64,000 nucleotides of DNA from Acidimicrobiaceae bacterium (GTDB taxonomy: Bacteria; Actinomycetota; Acidimicrobiia; Acidimicrobiales; RAAP-2): contig PMOI01000012.1 in NCBI GenBank assembly GCA_003162475.1, positions 133,739-197,738 of the forward strand, in the 5' to 3' direction. Under the pieces are notes generated by a model, which saw only the letters and a list, made by a program, of their open reading frames with translations, ran no database searches and was not told the origin of the DNA. Made by a program: the position numbers and the translations under genes. Position 1 is the stretch's first letter. Each line of letters begins with the position of its first letter. Below are positions 1 to 9,324 of the stretch, in pieces.

Positions 1-54
1 GGGCATTCGTGAGAACGACGATGTGAACGAAAAGCTCTCAATTTGTCGAGTGAA

Positions 55-1158
55 TCAGGCGTCTCGTAGCGTCCAGGTTGTGCCATCAGGGCCGTCTTGG
101 ACGTCAATGCCGGCCTCGAGGAGAGCGTCTCGAAGTTCGTCGGCGAGATCGTACTGGGCGTTCGCGCGAGCGTTGACGCGGGCGCTCAGGATTCCTTCGA
201 CAAGCGAAGTGGGATCGATGAAGCCCTCGCCGCCGGTGCTGGCGAGTTGGACGAGTTGCGCCAATGCCTCGAGTCCCGACTCGCCGCCTTTGGTGGCGAG
301 TTCACCCAAGGCCACTGGTCCGTTCGCCGACGTCGTTGGTGTGCTCGGCTCTGGCTGACGACGAGTGGGAGCGAGAGAGCGAAGGGCCTCGAGACTCGTC
401 GTTGTGGCGTTGGCGAGCACCGTGGTCTCGCCCTTCAAGCGCCAGTAGCCGTTCGATCGACCTCTCACGGTCACGGTGTTGTTGGTGAGATCAAGGATCA
501 ACGCCGTGTGTTCGTCCACACCAAGGGTGGCGACACCGTCAGGTAGTTTGCTCTCTAGTTCAAGGAGTCGTTTCTCGCCGAGATAGCAGAACCGGGTGTC
601 GTAGTTACCCCCCTCGTTGTTGTCGAAGTGGGGGATCACGACGCAGTTAAGACCAATCGCCGCGAGAATGTTCAGTCCTACGCGCCACTCGGGCCCCTCG
701 ACGCCGACCTTATAGACCTCGTAGATGGGCGCCGTGAAGGCCCCGAGGGTGAGCGCCGCCGCGGAGGCGAAACAGAGCGTGCCCCCGTGCTCGAGCACGT
801 CGAGCAGGTCGTCGCCAAAGTGCAGTGGGTACCACTGGGCGAGCGCGTAAGTGGGACTCCCGGGCCCGGCGAAGACGTAGTTGGCTTGGCGCACTTGCTG
901 TTTGAAGAGCGTGCGTTCGAGTTCGCTGGCTTTGTCGTACGAGGAGAAGTGCAGCGTCGTGAGCTTGGTCTGTAGCGAGATGTTGAAGTACTCTTCGAGC
1001 TTTTGGCTCATCTGGGGAACGTTCAATTGGAAGCCGTAGGCGGTGTCGAGATTGACCGCGTCGAGCGACGTGAAAGCAGCGAGGATCTCGCGGTGCACCT
1101 TGGTCATTCCCGGTGCCGTCTCACCTGAACCGAGTAACGCGAGGACGCCGCTGGACAT
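55..1158 (-). CDS. S51 peptidase/class I amidotransferase-like protein with a CysRS-type C-terminal domain
   Basis: A 367-residue protein. Residues 1-240 look like the peptidase S51 / class I glutamine amidotransferase-like fold: a GSGETAPGM start, a GPGSPTYAL segment near 98-106, a nucleophile-elbow-like ASAA with Ser132, and an IPHF segment with His177. This is the fold of cyanophycinase and aspartyl dipeptidase, but the elbow is not a clean GxSAG, so peptidase activity is uncertain. After a Pro/Thr/Ser linker (about 265-280), residues 319-367 resemble the extreme C-terminus of cysteinyl-tRNA synthetase, with a DLADELRDALLEAGI helix and a VQDGPDGTTW strand. The window's own CysS ends with the same pattern ([13 protein letters not shown], then VEDGASGT). 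ATG start; divergent from the next gene. Function is unknown; tRNA or Cys-tRNA binding by the tail is inference. Confidence 0.75.
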   Translation of the reverse strand: MSSGVLALLGSGETAPGMTKVHREILAAFTSLDAVNLDTAYGFQLNVPQMSQKLEEYFNISLQTKLTTLHFSSYDKASELERTLFKQQVRQANYVFAGPGSPTYALAQWYPLHFGDDLLDVLEHGGTLCFASAAALTLGAFTAPIYEVYKVGVEGPEWRVGLNILAAIGLNCVVIPHFDNNEGGNYDTRFCYLGEKRLLELESKLPDGVATLGVDEHTALILDLTNNTVTVRGRSNGYWRLKGETTVLANATTTSLEALRSLAPTRRQPEPSTPTTSANGPVALGELATKGGESGLEALAQLVQLASTGGEGFIDPTSLVEGILSARVNARANAQYDLADELRDALLEAGIDVQDGPDGTTWTLRDA

Positions 1159-1216
1159 TTCGCCAGCGTATCGTGACGGCCGCCCGGGAGAACGGGAGAA
1201 TCGCTAGGTTGGTGAC

Positions 1217-1654
1217 GTGAGCGGTGTTGTCATCCAGTTTCGCGAGCGTACCCGCGCCAACGTCTCCATCCCCATGATGCTCTGGGCACTGACGATGACG
1301 GTCGTGCTCTTCATTGAGGTGGTCGCGCCGTCGTCGGGCATCACGTGGCTCGGTTTCGGTGTCTCGGCGCTACTCGGCGTCTACCTCGGCTGGCGCCGTC
1401 GGGTGGGCGCGGTGATCGTGGCGCCCTTGGTGAGTTGGCTCTTCGCGTGGTTCCCCTTGGAGATCGCCTGCATGATCCACTTCGGCATTCTCAAGGGTTT
1501 CTTCGTCGGACTGTTGATGATCACCTTCGGGTGGATCGGCATTGGTTTCGTGGAGTTCGCGTGGCTGGGAATGGTGGCGCTGTTGGTGAGGGCGATCCGG
1601 GGATCCTCGGGTCGTGACGCCGTCGTCATCATGGGACCCGACGAGCGCCCCTAG
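1217..1654 (+). CDS. small integral membrane protein, unknown function
   Basis: A 145-residue hydrophobic protein from a GTG start. Roughly four membrane segments can be seen: about residues 18-36, 41-58, 63-80 with the following segment to 100, and 104-128. A basic YLGWRRRVG turn lies between the second and third, and the C-terminal tail is short and polar. I recognise no family motif. It is divergent from the S51-like gene with a gap under 60 bp, so the two may share a promoter region. It converges with the downstream TetR gene. Confidence 0.6.
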   Translation: MSGVVIQFRERTRANVSIPMMLWALTMTVVLFIEVVAPSSGITWLGFGVSALLGVYLGWRRRVGAVIVAPLVSWLFAWFPLEIACMIHFGILKGFFVGLLMITFGWIGIGFVEFAWLGMVALLVRAIRGSSGRDAVVIMGPDERP

Positions 1655-1693
1655 GGCGACGCTGCGGTGACCTCGCGGAGGTCACCGAGACGT

Positions 1694-2317
1694 CTAGGAG
1701 ATGATGCCGGGATTCGCCGTGCTGAACATCTGATGGGCACTTCGCAGCCAGTCGTCCTGGTTGTACCAGTTGGAGGAGAGGCCGTGGAAGGCCCGGCTGA
1801 GCATCTGTCCCTCGAAGAACAGCGCCCACTGGCGGGCCGTGAGTTCCTGGCTCAGGTGCCCTCCGTCGAGGAGGTCCTGGTAGATGACGTCAGAGCGTTC
1901 GAGGTAGCGGCCGTAGAGCTCGAGAAAGCCCGGTCTGATGCTCGGTCGCGACAGTGCCGTCGCCGAGACGCGAAAGAACATCTGGCGATGACGGTTGAGA
2001 TGCTCTTGGTAGTCGGCGTCGATCAGAAGGTTGAACAGCGCGTTGACGAAGGAACCCGTGGACAGCGAGTGCGACGCCGACAACGCGAGGTTCTCGATGA
2101 TCTCGTCGGTGACGTGGCCGAAGATGTGCAACAGCGACGCGTTGATGAGTCCTTGGCGCGAGCCGAAGTGTCCGTAGATGACGCTCGTGCTGAGATTCGT
2201 CTCCTTGCAGATGTCCAGGATGCGAAGTTCGCTCTCGTCTTCGTCCCAGAGTCGACGCGACGTGGCTTCGATGAGTACGTCACTTGTGGAGTAGTCGCTT
2301 GGGGGATCAACCATCAT
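1694..2317 (-). CDS. TetR/AcrR-family transcriptional regulator
   Basis: A 207-residue one-component repressor. The N-terminal helix-turn-helix is clear: a RILDICKETNLSTSVIYGHF stretch at about 32-51 corresponds to the TetR recognition helix (normally ...SxxxlYxHF), followed by a G-S-R-Q-G-L dimer-start motif. The remaining 150 residues form the variable ligand-binding domain, so the inducer cannot be read from sequence. It lies 115 bp downstream of the F420-type LLM oxidoreductase on the same strand and could be co-transcribed with it and regulate it; that link is inference. Confidence 0.85.
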   Translation of the reverse strand: MMVDPPSDYSTSDVLIEATSRRLWDEDESELRILDICKETNLSTSVIYGHFGSRQGLINASLLHIFGHVTDEIIENLALSASHSLSTGSFVNALFNLLIDADYQEHLNRHRQMFFRVSATALSRPSIRPGFLELYGRYLERSDVIYQDLLDGGHLSQELTARQWALFFEGQMLSRAFHGLSSNWYNQDDWLRSAHQMFSTANPGIIS

Positions 2318-2432
2318 TCGAAATTACTCGGTCGTGTCCGTGCTTGTACTTCACATGAACAAGATTCTCTGCGTTCGAATGGGCCGAACTCGATAGACGA
2401 TCGCGCGAGCGAGGCACATGGCGAAGTGTTCG

Positions 2433-3344
2433 TCACGCGCCACCGGCGAGTCGGCGCCACTCATCGAGGGGAGCCGCTTGGCGATCGTGGCCGAGCACTT
2501 GGAGACAGACGTGATCGGCGCCAGCTTCTCTGTGCGCGTTGACGCTCGCGTGCACGGCGTCTTCGTCACCGTGGGCAACGATGGCGTCACAGAGCCGGTT
2601 CGATCCCCCGCGAACGAAGTCCTCGTCATCGAAGCCGAGGCGACGCCAACTGTTCTGGTAGTTCTCGAGCCCGGTGTAGAACGCCAAGTGCTCGTGAGCG
2701 CGTCGCAGGAACTCTTCACGACTCTGTCCGAGGACGACCGACTGCTCGACACCTAAGAACTTGTCACCCAAGAGCGCTCGCGCTCGCTGGGTGTGTTCGG
2801 GTGTCACCAAGTAGGGCAGCGCGCCGTCGGTGAGGTTCGCCGCGAGCGTGAGCATCTTGGGACCTAGCGCCGCGAGGACGCGCGCGACGCGCGTCGCGCC
2901 CTCCTCGGCGATCATGGGGGCCTTGTCCATGGCGAGGAGGAACTCCTCCATGACGCTGAGGGGTGCCGCGTACTCGTGACCGCGTAGACGCTGGACCAGC
3001 GGCTCGTGACTGACGCCCAGTCCCAGCACGAAACGGTCGTCGTAGGCGGCGGTGAGCGTCTTCGCCCCATTTGCGGCGGTGACGGCGTCGCGTCCCCAGA
3101 TGTTGGCAATGCCGGTTGCCACCACGAGCGACGACGTCGACGAGAGTAGGAGTGACGCGTTGGTGAATGCCTCTCGACCCCACGCCTCGGGAACCCAGAG
3201 CGCTCGGTAGCCGAGTGCTTCGAGCTCAGCGGCCATCTCGGCGCTCTGGCGAGGAGCGAGTGCGTCGAGCGTCATTGTCCAGAGTCCGAGCGTTCCTCGC
3301 AGTTTCTCCAGCGCAGTGGGCCAGGTTGACACGGTGTCGAGCAT
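2433..3344 (-). CDS. LLM-class F420-dependent oxidoreductase
   Basis: A 303-residue luciferase-like monooxygenase fold protein. Typical features are an ALGYRALWVPEAWGREAF segment (about 44-61), a VATGIANIWGRDAVTAANG barrel strand, and a FVLGLGVSHEPLVQRLRG loop. These match the actinobacterial subgroup that uses reduced deazaflavin F420 rather than FMN. The substrate is unknown. The ATG at 3344 gives a short N-terminal extension before the first barrel strand (TLGLWTMTLDAL), so an internal start is possible. It is divergent from the alpha/beta hydrolase gene with about 40 bp between starts. Confidence 0.82.
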   Translation of the reverse strand: MLDTVSTWPTALEKLRGTLGLWTMTLDALAPRQSAEMAAELEALGYRALWVPEAWGREAFTNASLLLSSTSSLVVATGIANIWGRDAVTAANGAKTLTAAYDDRFVLGLGVSHEPLVQRLRGHEYAAPLSVMEEFLLAMDKAPMIAEEGATRVARVLAALGPKMLTLAANLTDGALPYLVTPEHTQRARALLGDKFLGVEQSVVLGQSREEFLRRAHEHLAFYTGLENYQNSWRRLGFDDEDFVRGGSNRLCDAIVAHGDEDAVHASVNAHREAGADHVCLQVLGHDRQAAPLDEWRRLAGGA

Positions 3345-3384
3345 AGGACGGCACGTCAGCGAGAAGAGCGGTCAGAATAAAGAG

Positions 3385-5016
3385 ATGGCCTACTTCGTCG
3401 CGCTCGCCAGCGCCTTCTTGGTCCTGTCGGCGGCCACGGCGCTACGACCAGGTCGCCGGGGTCTCTTCGCGGCGCTCGCCTACCCCGTGGGCTGGGCGGC
3501 CGGTGAACTAGCGGGCCAGGGAATCTTCGTCCAGGGACTGTTGATCGGGCTGCTCTGGTGGTGGGGGTGGCCGAAAACGCACTGGCTCGGCGTGCTCGTC
3601 TTGGTCATCGCGTGCGTCGCGGTCGTTGAGAACCTCGCGTTGATCCTCATCCTCTTCCTGTCACGAGCCATTGTCCGACGAGCCATGGAGTCCGCGCCCG
3701 ATCGCCCGATGCAGATCCCGCGCGCGAACGACGACGTCTTTGGCCGGTGGTGGCGCACGGCGCTGCTCATCCCCTTTCATCCGCGCGACATGCAGCTCCA
3801 CCGCAACCTCGTCTACGGACCACTCGATCGTCATCGTCTCGACGTGTGGCGTCTCTCCACCACGCCCACGGACGCTCCCGTCATCTACTACCTGCACGGT
3901 GGCGCGTGGACCTTCGGGGACAAACGTGAACAGGGTCGTCCGATGTTGCACGAGTTCGTCCGTCGTGGCTGGATCGTGGTCGCGAGCAACTACCGACTCG
4001 CGCCACGCTTTCCCTGGCCCGCGCAGATCGAAGACGCCACCCGGGCGCTCGGTTGGATCAAGAAGAACATCGCGACCTACGGCGGTGACCCCGACCGGGT
4101 CGTCGTCGCGGGCGGATCGGCCGGCGGCCACTTGGCGTCGCTGGTCACGCTCAGCACCAAGGACCCGACGTGGCGCCCCCCGGAGATGAGCGACGTCACG
4201 GACTGGTCGGTGCGCGGCGCGCTCTCGTTCTACGGTGTGCTCGAGATGACCGGCGACGAAGCGCACTGGCGAGGACTCGGCCGGGGCATCCGTCTGTTGT
4301 TAGAGCGTCGCGTGGTGCAGCTTCCCTACGAGGGTCACGAGGAGCTCTACCTCGCGCTCTCGCCCTACGAGCTCATCAAGCCCGACTCGCCGCCGTTCTT
4401 CGTCGTCCAGGGAGTGAACGACACGCTCGTGGAGGTGAACGTCGCGCGCGCCTTCGTCGCGAAGTACCGCAGCGTGGCCTTCGCGCCGGTCTACTACGTC
4501 GAACTTCCCTTCACCCAACACGCCTTCGACGTCACCGCGAGTCCACGAACCTCGGCGACGACGCGCGCGGCCGTCGCCTTCGCGGAGTCGGTCGTGACCG
4601 CGCGCCCGACGCTGACGCCACAACTCGTCGCGAACTATCAAGTGCCCCCGACGCGCCTCCTCGTGCGCGTTGACGACACCACGTGGCTCGACGCCAAGGA
4701 AGCGGCGTCGCTCGTCGGTCCGTTCTTCGTCGTCACGTCGGACAACCCGTACTCCCAAGTGTTGAGTAGCGAAGAGAACGAGGCTCGTCGCGTCGCGCTA
4801 CGCGCCTTTCTCCGAGGCCGCGGCGTTGACTACCTCGAGACGTTGGGCGTCGACCCCCAGGTTCGCTGGCCCGACGAAGCGGGCGTGGCGTTGCGCGATC
4901 TCTCGCGCGAGGACGTTGGTGCGCTCACGCGCGCCTGGGACCAGTTCGCCTTCTACGAGGTCAACGAGGACGCGGTCGTCGTGCGTGACGCCGCGTCGGA
5001 CGTGGCGTTGGCCTAG
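3385..5016 (+). CDS. membrane-anchored alpha/beta hydrolase fused to a DUF3293-like domain
   Basis: A 543-residue protein counted from the ATG at 3385; an in-frame start at 3316 is less likely because it would overlap the divergent LLM promoter region. Residues 1-98 carry about three hydrophobic segments. Residues 140-410 are an alpha/beta hydrolase of the carboxylesterase/HSL type: HGGAW oxyanion motif at 171, nucleophile elbow GGSAGG with Ser245, acid Asp346 in GVNDT, and His379 in FTQHAFDV. Residues about 417-543 resemble DUF3293 (FFVVTSDNPYSQ, ENEARR, then a W-P-D-E-A segment and WDQFAFYEV). Substrate unknown. It converges with valS, the two stops overlapping by 4 bp. Confidence 0.8.
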   Translation: MAYFVALASAFLVLSAATALRPGRRGLFAALAYPVGWAAGELAGQGIFVQGLLIGLLWWWGWPKTHWLGVLVLVIACVAVVENLALILILFLSRAIVRRAMESAPDRPMQIPRANDDVFGRWWRTALLIPFHPRDMQLHRNLVYGPLDRHRLDVWRLSTTPTDAPVIYYLHGGAWTFGDKREQGRPMLHEFVRRGWIVVASNYRLAPRFPWPAQIEDATRALGWIKKNIATYGGDPDRVVVAGGSAGGHLASLVTLSTKDPTWRPPEMSDVTDWSVRGALSFYGVLEMTGDEAHWRGLGRGIRLLLERRVVQLPYEGHEELYLALSPYELIKPDSPPFFVVQGVNDTLVEVNVARAFVAKYRSVAFAPVYYVELPFTQHAFDVTASPRTSATTRAAVAFAESVVTARPTLTPQLVANYQVPPTRLLVRVDDTTWLDAKEAASLVGPFFVVTSDNPYSQVLSSEENEARRVALRAFLRGRGVDYLETLGVDPQVRWPDEAGVALRDLSREDVGALTRAWDQFAFYEVNEDAVVVRDAASDVALA

Positions 5017-7583
5017 CTCGACGCGAGCGTTATCTCAAAGCTCGCGTCGCTCGCGTCGTTCACGACCAGCTCGAGCACGTTGCCGGCGGCGACGAGGTCG
5101 TTCGCGCTCGCGCGTAGCGCCACGGCGAACTCCTCGGGAGCGTTGACGACGAAACGGGCGACTTGCGCGCGTTGCGAGACCTTGGCGGTGCTCTTCTCAC
5201 GGCGGATGGCTTCGAGCGCGTCACAGACTGGCCGGTAGATCGATCCCGGGTCGACGGAGAGCGTGCCGAGTTCCTCGACGCTCGGCCACGCGGCGAGGTG
5301 CACCGAGTCGTCGTGCCACCAGTTCCACACCTCTTCAGTGACGTAGGGCAGGATCGGGGCGAAGAGACGCTGCAGGACCGACAGGGCGATCATCAACGTC
5401 GCGCGAGCCGACGTCGTGTCGATGGCGTCGCCTTCACCGTACGCGCGGGTCTTCACGAGTTCGAGGTAGTTGTCACAGAACGACCAGAAGAACGACTCGG
5501 TGCGCTCGAGCACGCGCGCGTAGTCGTAGTGCTCGAAGGACGTCGTCGCCTCTCGTATCAACTCGCCGAGAAGAGCCAACAGGTCGCGGTCGAGCGGCGC
5601 CGTGACGTCACGGGGACTGAACGTCGTCGTGTCCTCGAGGCGACCCAACACGAACTTCGAGGCGTTCAAGATCTTGATCGAGAGTCGCCGTCCGATCTTC
5701 ATCTGGGCCTCGTCGACGGCGGTGTCGGTGCCGGGACGACCCGAGGCGGCCCAGTAGCGCAGGGCGTCGGCCCCGTGTTGCTCGAGGAGCGGTAGTGGCG
5801 TGACGACGTTGCCCACGGATTTGCTCATCTTCTTTCGATTGGGGTCGAGCACCCAGCCCGAGAGCAGGGCGTTCGTAAAGGGCAGGCTGTTGTGCTGGAG
5901 ATGACTGCGCACGACCGTGGAGAACAGCCACGTGCGAATGATCTCGTGTCCCTGCAGGCGAAGGTCCATCGGGTAGACGTGCTCGAAGAGTTCCGTCCCC
6001 CAGTGACCGGCGATCTCGGGAGAGAGCGAGCTCGTGGCCCAGGTGTCCATCACGTCAGGGTCGCCCGCGAAGCCGAGCGGCTGGTTGCGCTGCGCCTCGT
6101 CGTACCCGTCGGGCACGTCACTCGACGGGTCGAGGGGCAACTGGTCGAGTGCGGGCACGATGGGTGAGTCGAAGTCGATCTCGCCGTTCGCGTCGACGGG
6201 GTACCACGCGGGAAAGGGCACGCCGAAGAATCGCTGGCGAGAGATGTTCCAGTCGACGTTGAGACCCTCGACCCACGAGCGATAACGGTGCTTCATGAAG
6301 TCCGGATACCAGTGGAGCTCTTCACCGCGGCGAAGGAGTGCTTCACGGTTCTCGAGGGTCCTGACGAACCACTGGCGTGAGGTGACGATCTCGAGGGGTC
6401 GTTCGCCGCGCTCGTAGAACTTCACCGGGTGGGTGATCTGACGGAGTTCTCCGACGAGGTCGCCCGAGGTGCGAAGCGCGTCGACGATGGTGGCGCGCGC
6501 CTGGTTGACGGTCCGGCCCTCGATCTCGGCGTAGAGGGCGTTGGCGGCGGCGGGCTCCAACGACGGGAAGTCCTCGCTGCCGAAGGTCGCGGGGAGGAAC
6601 CGACCGTCTCGCCCGATCAACGCACGCGTCGGAAGGCTCAGTTCGCGCCACCACGTGACGTCGGTGGTGTCGCCAAACGTACAGATCATGGCGATGCCCG
6701 ATCCCTTCTCGGGGTCGGCGAGCTCGTGCGCGAGGATGGGCACTTCGACCTTGAAGAGCGGCGTGACGACGTTCGAATTGAAGAGACCCTTGAAGCGCTC
6801 GTCCTCGGGGTGCGCGACGAGCGCGACGCAACTCGCGAGCATCTCGGGGCGGGTGGTCTCGATGTCGATGGCGCCCTTACCGTCAGCGCGCTGAAAGGAC
6901 ACCCGATGGTAGGTGCCGGGTCGTTCGCGGTCCTCGAGCTCGGCCTGGGAGACGGCTGTTCGAAAGTCGATGTCCCATAAGGTCGGCGCGACGTTGGAGT
7001 AGACCTCGCCTCGCGCCAGCATCTCCAAGAACCCGCGCTGGGAGATGGCCTGGGCTTCGCGCGAGATCGTCGTGTACTCGAGCGACCAGTCGACGCTGAT
7101 GCCGAGGTAGCGCCACAGGCGTTTGAAGGCCTCCTCGTCGACGGCCGTCAAAAGGTGACACAGTTCGACGAAGTTCCGTCGGGATATGGAGATCTTCTTC
7201 TCGGCGGCCTTCTCGGGCGCGACGAAGTGGGGGTCGTAGGGGAGCGTCGGGTCACAGCGCACCCCATAGAAGTTCTCGACGCGCCGCTCGGTGGGCAGCC
7301 CGTTGTCGTCCCAGCCCATGGGGTAGAAGACGTCCTTGCCGCGCATGCGCCAGAACCTGGCCACGACGTCGCCCTGGGTGTAGCTAAAGACGTGGCCGAT
7401 GTGCAGCTCACCCGAGACGGTAGGGGGAGGGGTGTCGATACTGAAGACCGTCTCGCGGGTCGCCCCGCGGTCGAACCGGTAGGTGGACTCCTCCTCCCAA
7501 CGGGCGAGCCACGTTGCTTCCAGGCCGTCGACGGAGGGCTTTTCCGGCACGGCGTGGGCGAAGGGCGTGGAAGCGTCAGTCAT
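5013..7583 (-). CDS. valS: valyl-tRNA synthetase (archaeal-type)
   Basis: An 856-residue class I aminoacyl-tRNA synthetase that charges tRNA-Val. The HIGH signature is HIGH at residues 61-64 and the KMSKS loop lies at about 585-589. The editing (CP1) domain sits between them, and the anticodon-binding domain follows to about residue 800. A diagnostic MGWDDNGLPTERRVENFYG segment and the lack of the long C-terminal coiled coil of E. coli ValS point to the shorter archaeal-type lineage found in some Actinobacteria; that assignment is from memory of the family. The ATG at 7583 is only 20 bp from the cysS start on the other strand. Confidence 0.95.
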   Translation of the reverse strand: MTDASTPFAHAVPEKPSVDGLEATWLARWEEESTYRFDRGATRETVFSIDTPPPTVSGELHIGHVFSYTQGDVVARFWRMRGKDVFYPMGWDDNGLPTERRVENFYGVRCDPTLPYDPHFVAPEKAAEKKISISRRNFVELCHLLTAVDEEAFKRLWRYLGISVDWSLEYTTISREAQAISQRGFLEMLARGEVYSNVAPTLWDIDFRTAVSQAELEDRERPGTYHRVSFQRADGKGAIDIETTRPEMLASCVALVAHPEDERFKGLFNSNVVTPLFKVEVPILAHELADPEKGSGIAMICTFGDTTDVTWWRELSLPTRALIGRDGRFLPATFGSEDFPSLEPAAANALYAEIEGRTVNQARATIVDALRTSGDLVGELRQITHPVKFYERGERPLEIVTSRQWFVRTLENREALLRRGEELHWYPDFMKHRYRSWVEGLNVDWNISRQRFFGVPFPAWYPVDANGEIDFDSPIVPALDQLPLDPSSDVPDGYDEAQRNQPLGFAGDPDVMDTWATSSLSPEIAGHWGTELFEHVYPMDLRLQGHEIIRTWLFSTVVRSHLQHNSLPFTNALLSGWVLDPNRKKMSKSVGNVVTPLPLLEQHGADALRYWAASGRPGTDTAVDEAQMKIGRRLSIKILNASKFVLGRLEDTTTFSPRDVTAPLDRDLLALLGELIREATTSFEHYDYARVLERTESFFWSFCDNYLELVKTRAYGEGDAIDTTSARATLMIALSVLQRLFAPILPYVTEEVWNWWHDDSVHLAAWPSVEELGTLSVDPGSIYRPVCDALEAIRREKSTAKVSQRAQVARFVVNAPEEFAVALRASANDLVAAGNVLELVVNDASDASFEITLASS

Positions 7584-7591
7584 GGTTGGCG

Positions 7592-7598
7592 TAGTTTA
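7592..7598. promoter_or_regulatory. putative shared bidirectional -10 element of valS and cysS
   Basis: The 20-bp gap between the two start codons contains TAGTTTA. Read on the plus strand, TAGTTT (7592-7597) fits the TANNNT -10 consensus and ends 6 nt before the cysS GTG. Read on the minus strand, TAAACT (7593-7598) also fits and ends 9 nt before the valS ATG. Both transcripts would be leaderless or nearly so. No convincing -35 is seen for either. The promoter assignment is inference from spacing and consensus. Confidence 0.5.
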
Positions 7599-7603
7599 GA
7601 ACA

Positions 7604-8995
7604 GTGATTCGCCTCTATGACACGGCTCGCGGCGAGGTCCGCGACCTCAGCCTGCGCAGTCCCGGGCGCGTGTCGATGTACGTCTGTGGCCCCACGGTCG
7701 ATAATCTCCCCCACCTGGGTCACGGGCGTTTCACGCTGGTCTGGGACGTGGCGAGGCGCTGGTTCACCTTCCAGGGACTGAGCGTCCACTACGTGATGAA
7801 CATCACCGACGTGGACGACAAGATAATTGCGCGCGCGAGTCGCGAGTCGCGCAGTGAGAACGCCGTCGTCACCCAGTACGAAGCAGAGTGGTGGGGCGCC
7901 ATGGACCGCTTGGGCGTCGCGCGTCCCGACGACACGCCCCACGCGACGCACTACGTCGATGAGATGGTCGAACTGATCGCGTCGTTCCTCGAGCGCGACG
8001 TCGCGTACGTCACCAGTGACGGGGTCTACTTCGACGTCTCGTCGGTGCCGGACTATGGCCTTTTGGCTGGTCAACCCCTGGAAAGCCTACGGGTGGGCGC
8101 GCGAGTCGAAGGGAACGACGAAAAGCGCTCGCCCCTCGACTTTGCCCTGTGGAAGAACGCCAAGCCCGACGAGCCGCGTTGGCCCGCGCCCTTCGGCGAT
8201 GGCCGACCCGGCTGGCACACCGAATGTGTCGTCATGTCGCTCGACCTCCTCGGTGAGAGCTTTGACCTGCACTGTGGTGGCCTCGACCTGAAGTTCCCCC
8301 ACCACGAGAACGAACGGGCCCAGGCTGAAGCCGCGCACAAGACGTTCGCGCGACACTGGGCCCACAACGGCTGGGTCATGGTGGGCGACGAAAAGATGAG
8401 TAAGTCGCTCGGCAACTTCACGTCGTTGACCGAACTTCTTGAAATGACCGATCCACGGGCCTATCGACTCTTGGTCCTTCGATCGCACTACCGTTCGCCA
8501 ATCGACGTGAAGCCCTCGACGATCGCGGACGCGGAACGCGCCCTCGATCGACTCGACTCGTTGGCGCGCCGGTTCGGGCTTCCCGTGCTCGCGGGCGAGA
8601 ACCTGGAACTGGCCTCGTCGCACGCGTGGGAGGACGAATCACTGGAGCTCTTCGAACGCGTCGCGACGCTCATGAACGATGACCTCAACACGCCCAGCGC
8701 CGTGGCCGAACTCTTCGACGCCCTGAGTAGCGCCAACGTCATGGCCGACGAGGGCCACGAGGCGTCCGCTCGACGACTGGCCCAGTCCGTGAGCGCCCTC
8801 TTTGGTGCCCTCGGACTCTCGCTCCTCGCGGGTAGCCACGTCGTGGACGAGGTCACGCAAAGGCTCGTTCTTCAGCGCGACGCCGCCCGAGTGGCAAGAA
8901 ACTGGGCTGAGGCTGACCTTTTGCGTGACGAGCTCGTCGAAAGGGGCTGGATCGTGGAAGATGGGGCTTCGGGCACTCTTATACGCCGTCCATAA
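7604..8995 (+). CDS. cysS: cysteinyl-tRNA synthetase
   Basis: A 463-residue class I synthetase. Zinc-binding and catalytic signatures are present: Cys28 in YVCGPTV, HLGH at 37-40, a GWHTEC zinc cysteine, the [15 protein letters not shown] motif and KMSKS at about 264-268. [13 protein letters not shown] rather than a GGTDL...FPHHE pattern argues for CysS over the related mycothiol ligase MshC. The C-terminus carries the small anticodon-recognition helix and strand (about 415-463) that recurs in the protein at 55-1158. GTG start at 7604 with no Shine-Dalgarno, consistent with a leaderless message. Confidence 0.95.
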   Translation: MIRLYDTARGEVRDLSLRSPGRVSMYVCGPTVDNLPHLGHGRFTLVWDVARRWFTFQGLSVHYVMNITDVDDKIIARASRESRSENAVVTQYEAEWWGAMDRLGVARPDDTPHATHYVDEMVELIASFLERDVAYVTSDGVYFDVSSVPDYGLLAGQPLESLRVGARVEGNDEKRSPLDFALWKNAKPDEPRWPAPFGDGRPGWHTECVVMSLDLLGESFDLHCGGLDLKFPHHENERAQAEAAHKTFARHWAHNGWVMVGDEKMSKSLGNFTSLTELLEMTDPRAYRLLVLRSHYRSPIDVKPSTIADAERALDRLDSLARRFGLPVLAGENLELASSHAWEDESLELFERVATLMNDDLNTPSAVAELFDALSSANVMADEGHEASARRLAQSVSALFGALGLSLLAGSHVVDEVTQRLVLQRDAARVARNWAEADLLRDELVERGWIVEDGASGTLIRRP

Positions 8996-9105
8996 ATCCT
9001 CTTGTTCTCTCAGGCCCTGACCAAGTAGCGTTATCCCTGAGGTTGCCGTTGTGGTTCCCTCCCAAAACCGGAGTTCCGGAAGTAAAAGTAATAAGGAGGC
9101 CCACA

Positions 9106-9306
9106 GTGGCTGCAGGAACCGTCAAGTGGTTCAACGACGAAAAGGGTTGGGGATTCATCGCTGTCGATGGCCAACCAGACGTCTTTGTTCACTACTCGGA
9201 GATTCAAGGTGACGGGCGAAAGACGCTCGTCGAAGGCCAGGCCGTCGAGTTCGACATCGAACCCGGCGATCGTGGCCCGTTAGCTAAGCGCGTCATTCTT
9301 AACTAA
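9106..9306 (+). CDS. cspA: cold-shock domain RNA chaperone
   Basis: A 66-residue single-domain CSD protein that binds single-stranded RNA/DNA. RNP1 (KGWGFI, residues 16-21) and RNP2 (VFVHY, about 29-33) are intact, and [11 protein letters not shown] gives the canonical start. The GTG at 9106 is chosen over an in-frame ATG at 9043 because a strong AAGGAGG lies 7 nt upstream and because the CSD begins right after it. The 110-bp leader contains a short palindrome (CCGGA-GT-TCCGG, 9068-9079). A strong intrinsic terminator follows. Confidence 0.93.
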   Translation: MAAGTVKWFNDEKGWGFIAVDGQPDVFVHYSEIQGDGRKTLVEGQAVEFDIEPGDRGPLAKRVILN

Positions 9307-9324
9307 CGACCATTTCTTCGTTGT

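Noticed and set aside
1667..2542. Plus-strand open frame of about 290 codons
   Set aside because: Antisense to the TetR gene and part of the LLM gene, no recognisable motif.
7604..8995. Mycothiol ligase MshC instead of CysS
   Set aside because: Motifs [13 protein letters not shown] and KMSKSLGNF and the full-length C-terminus fit CysS.
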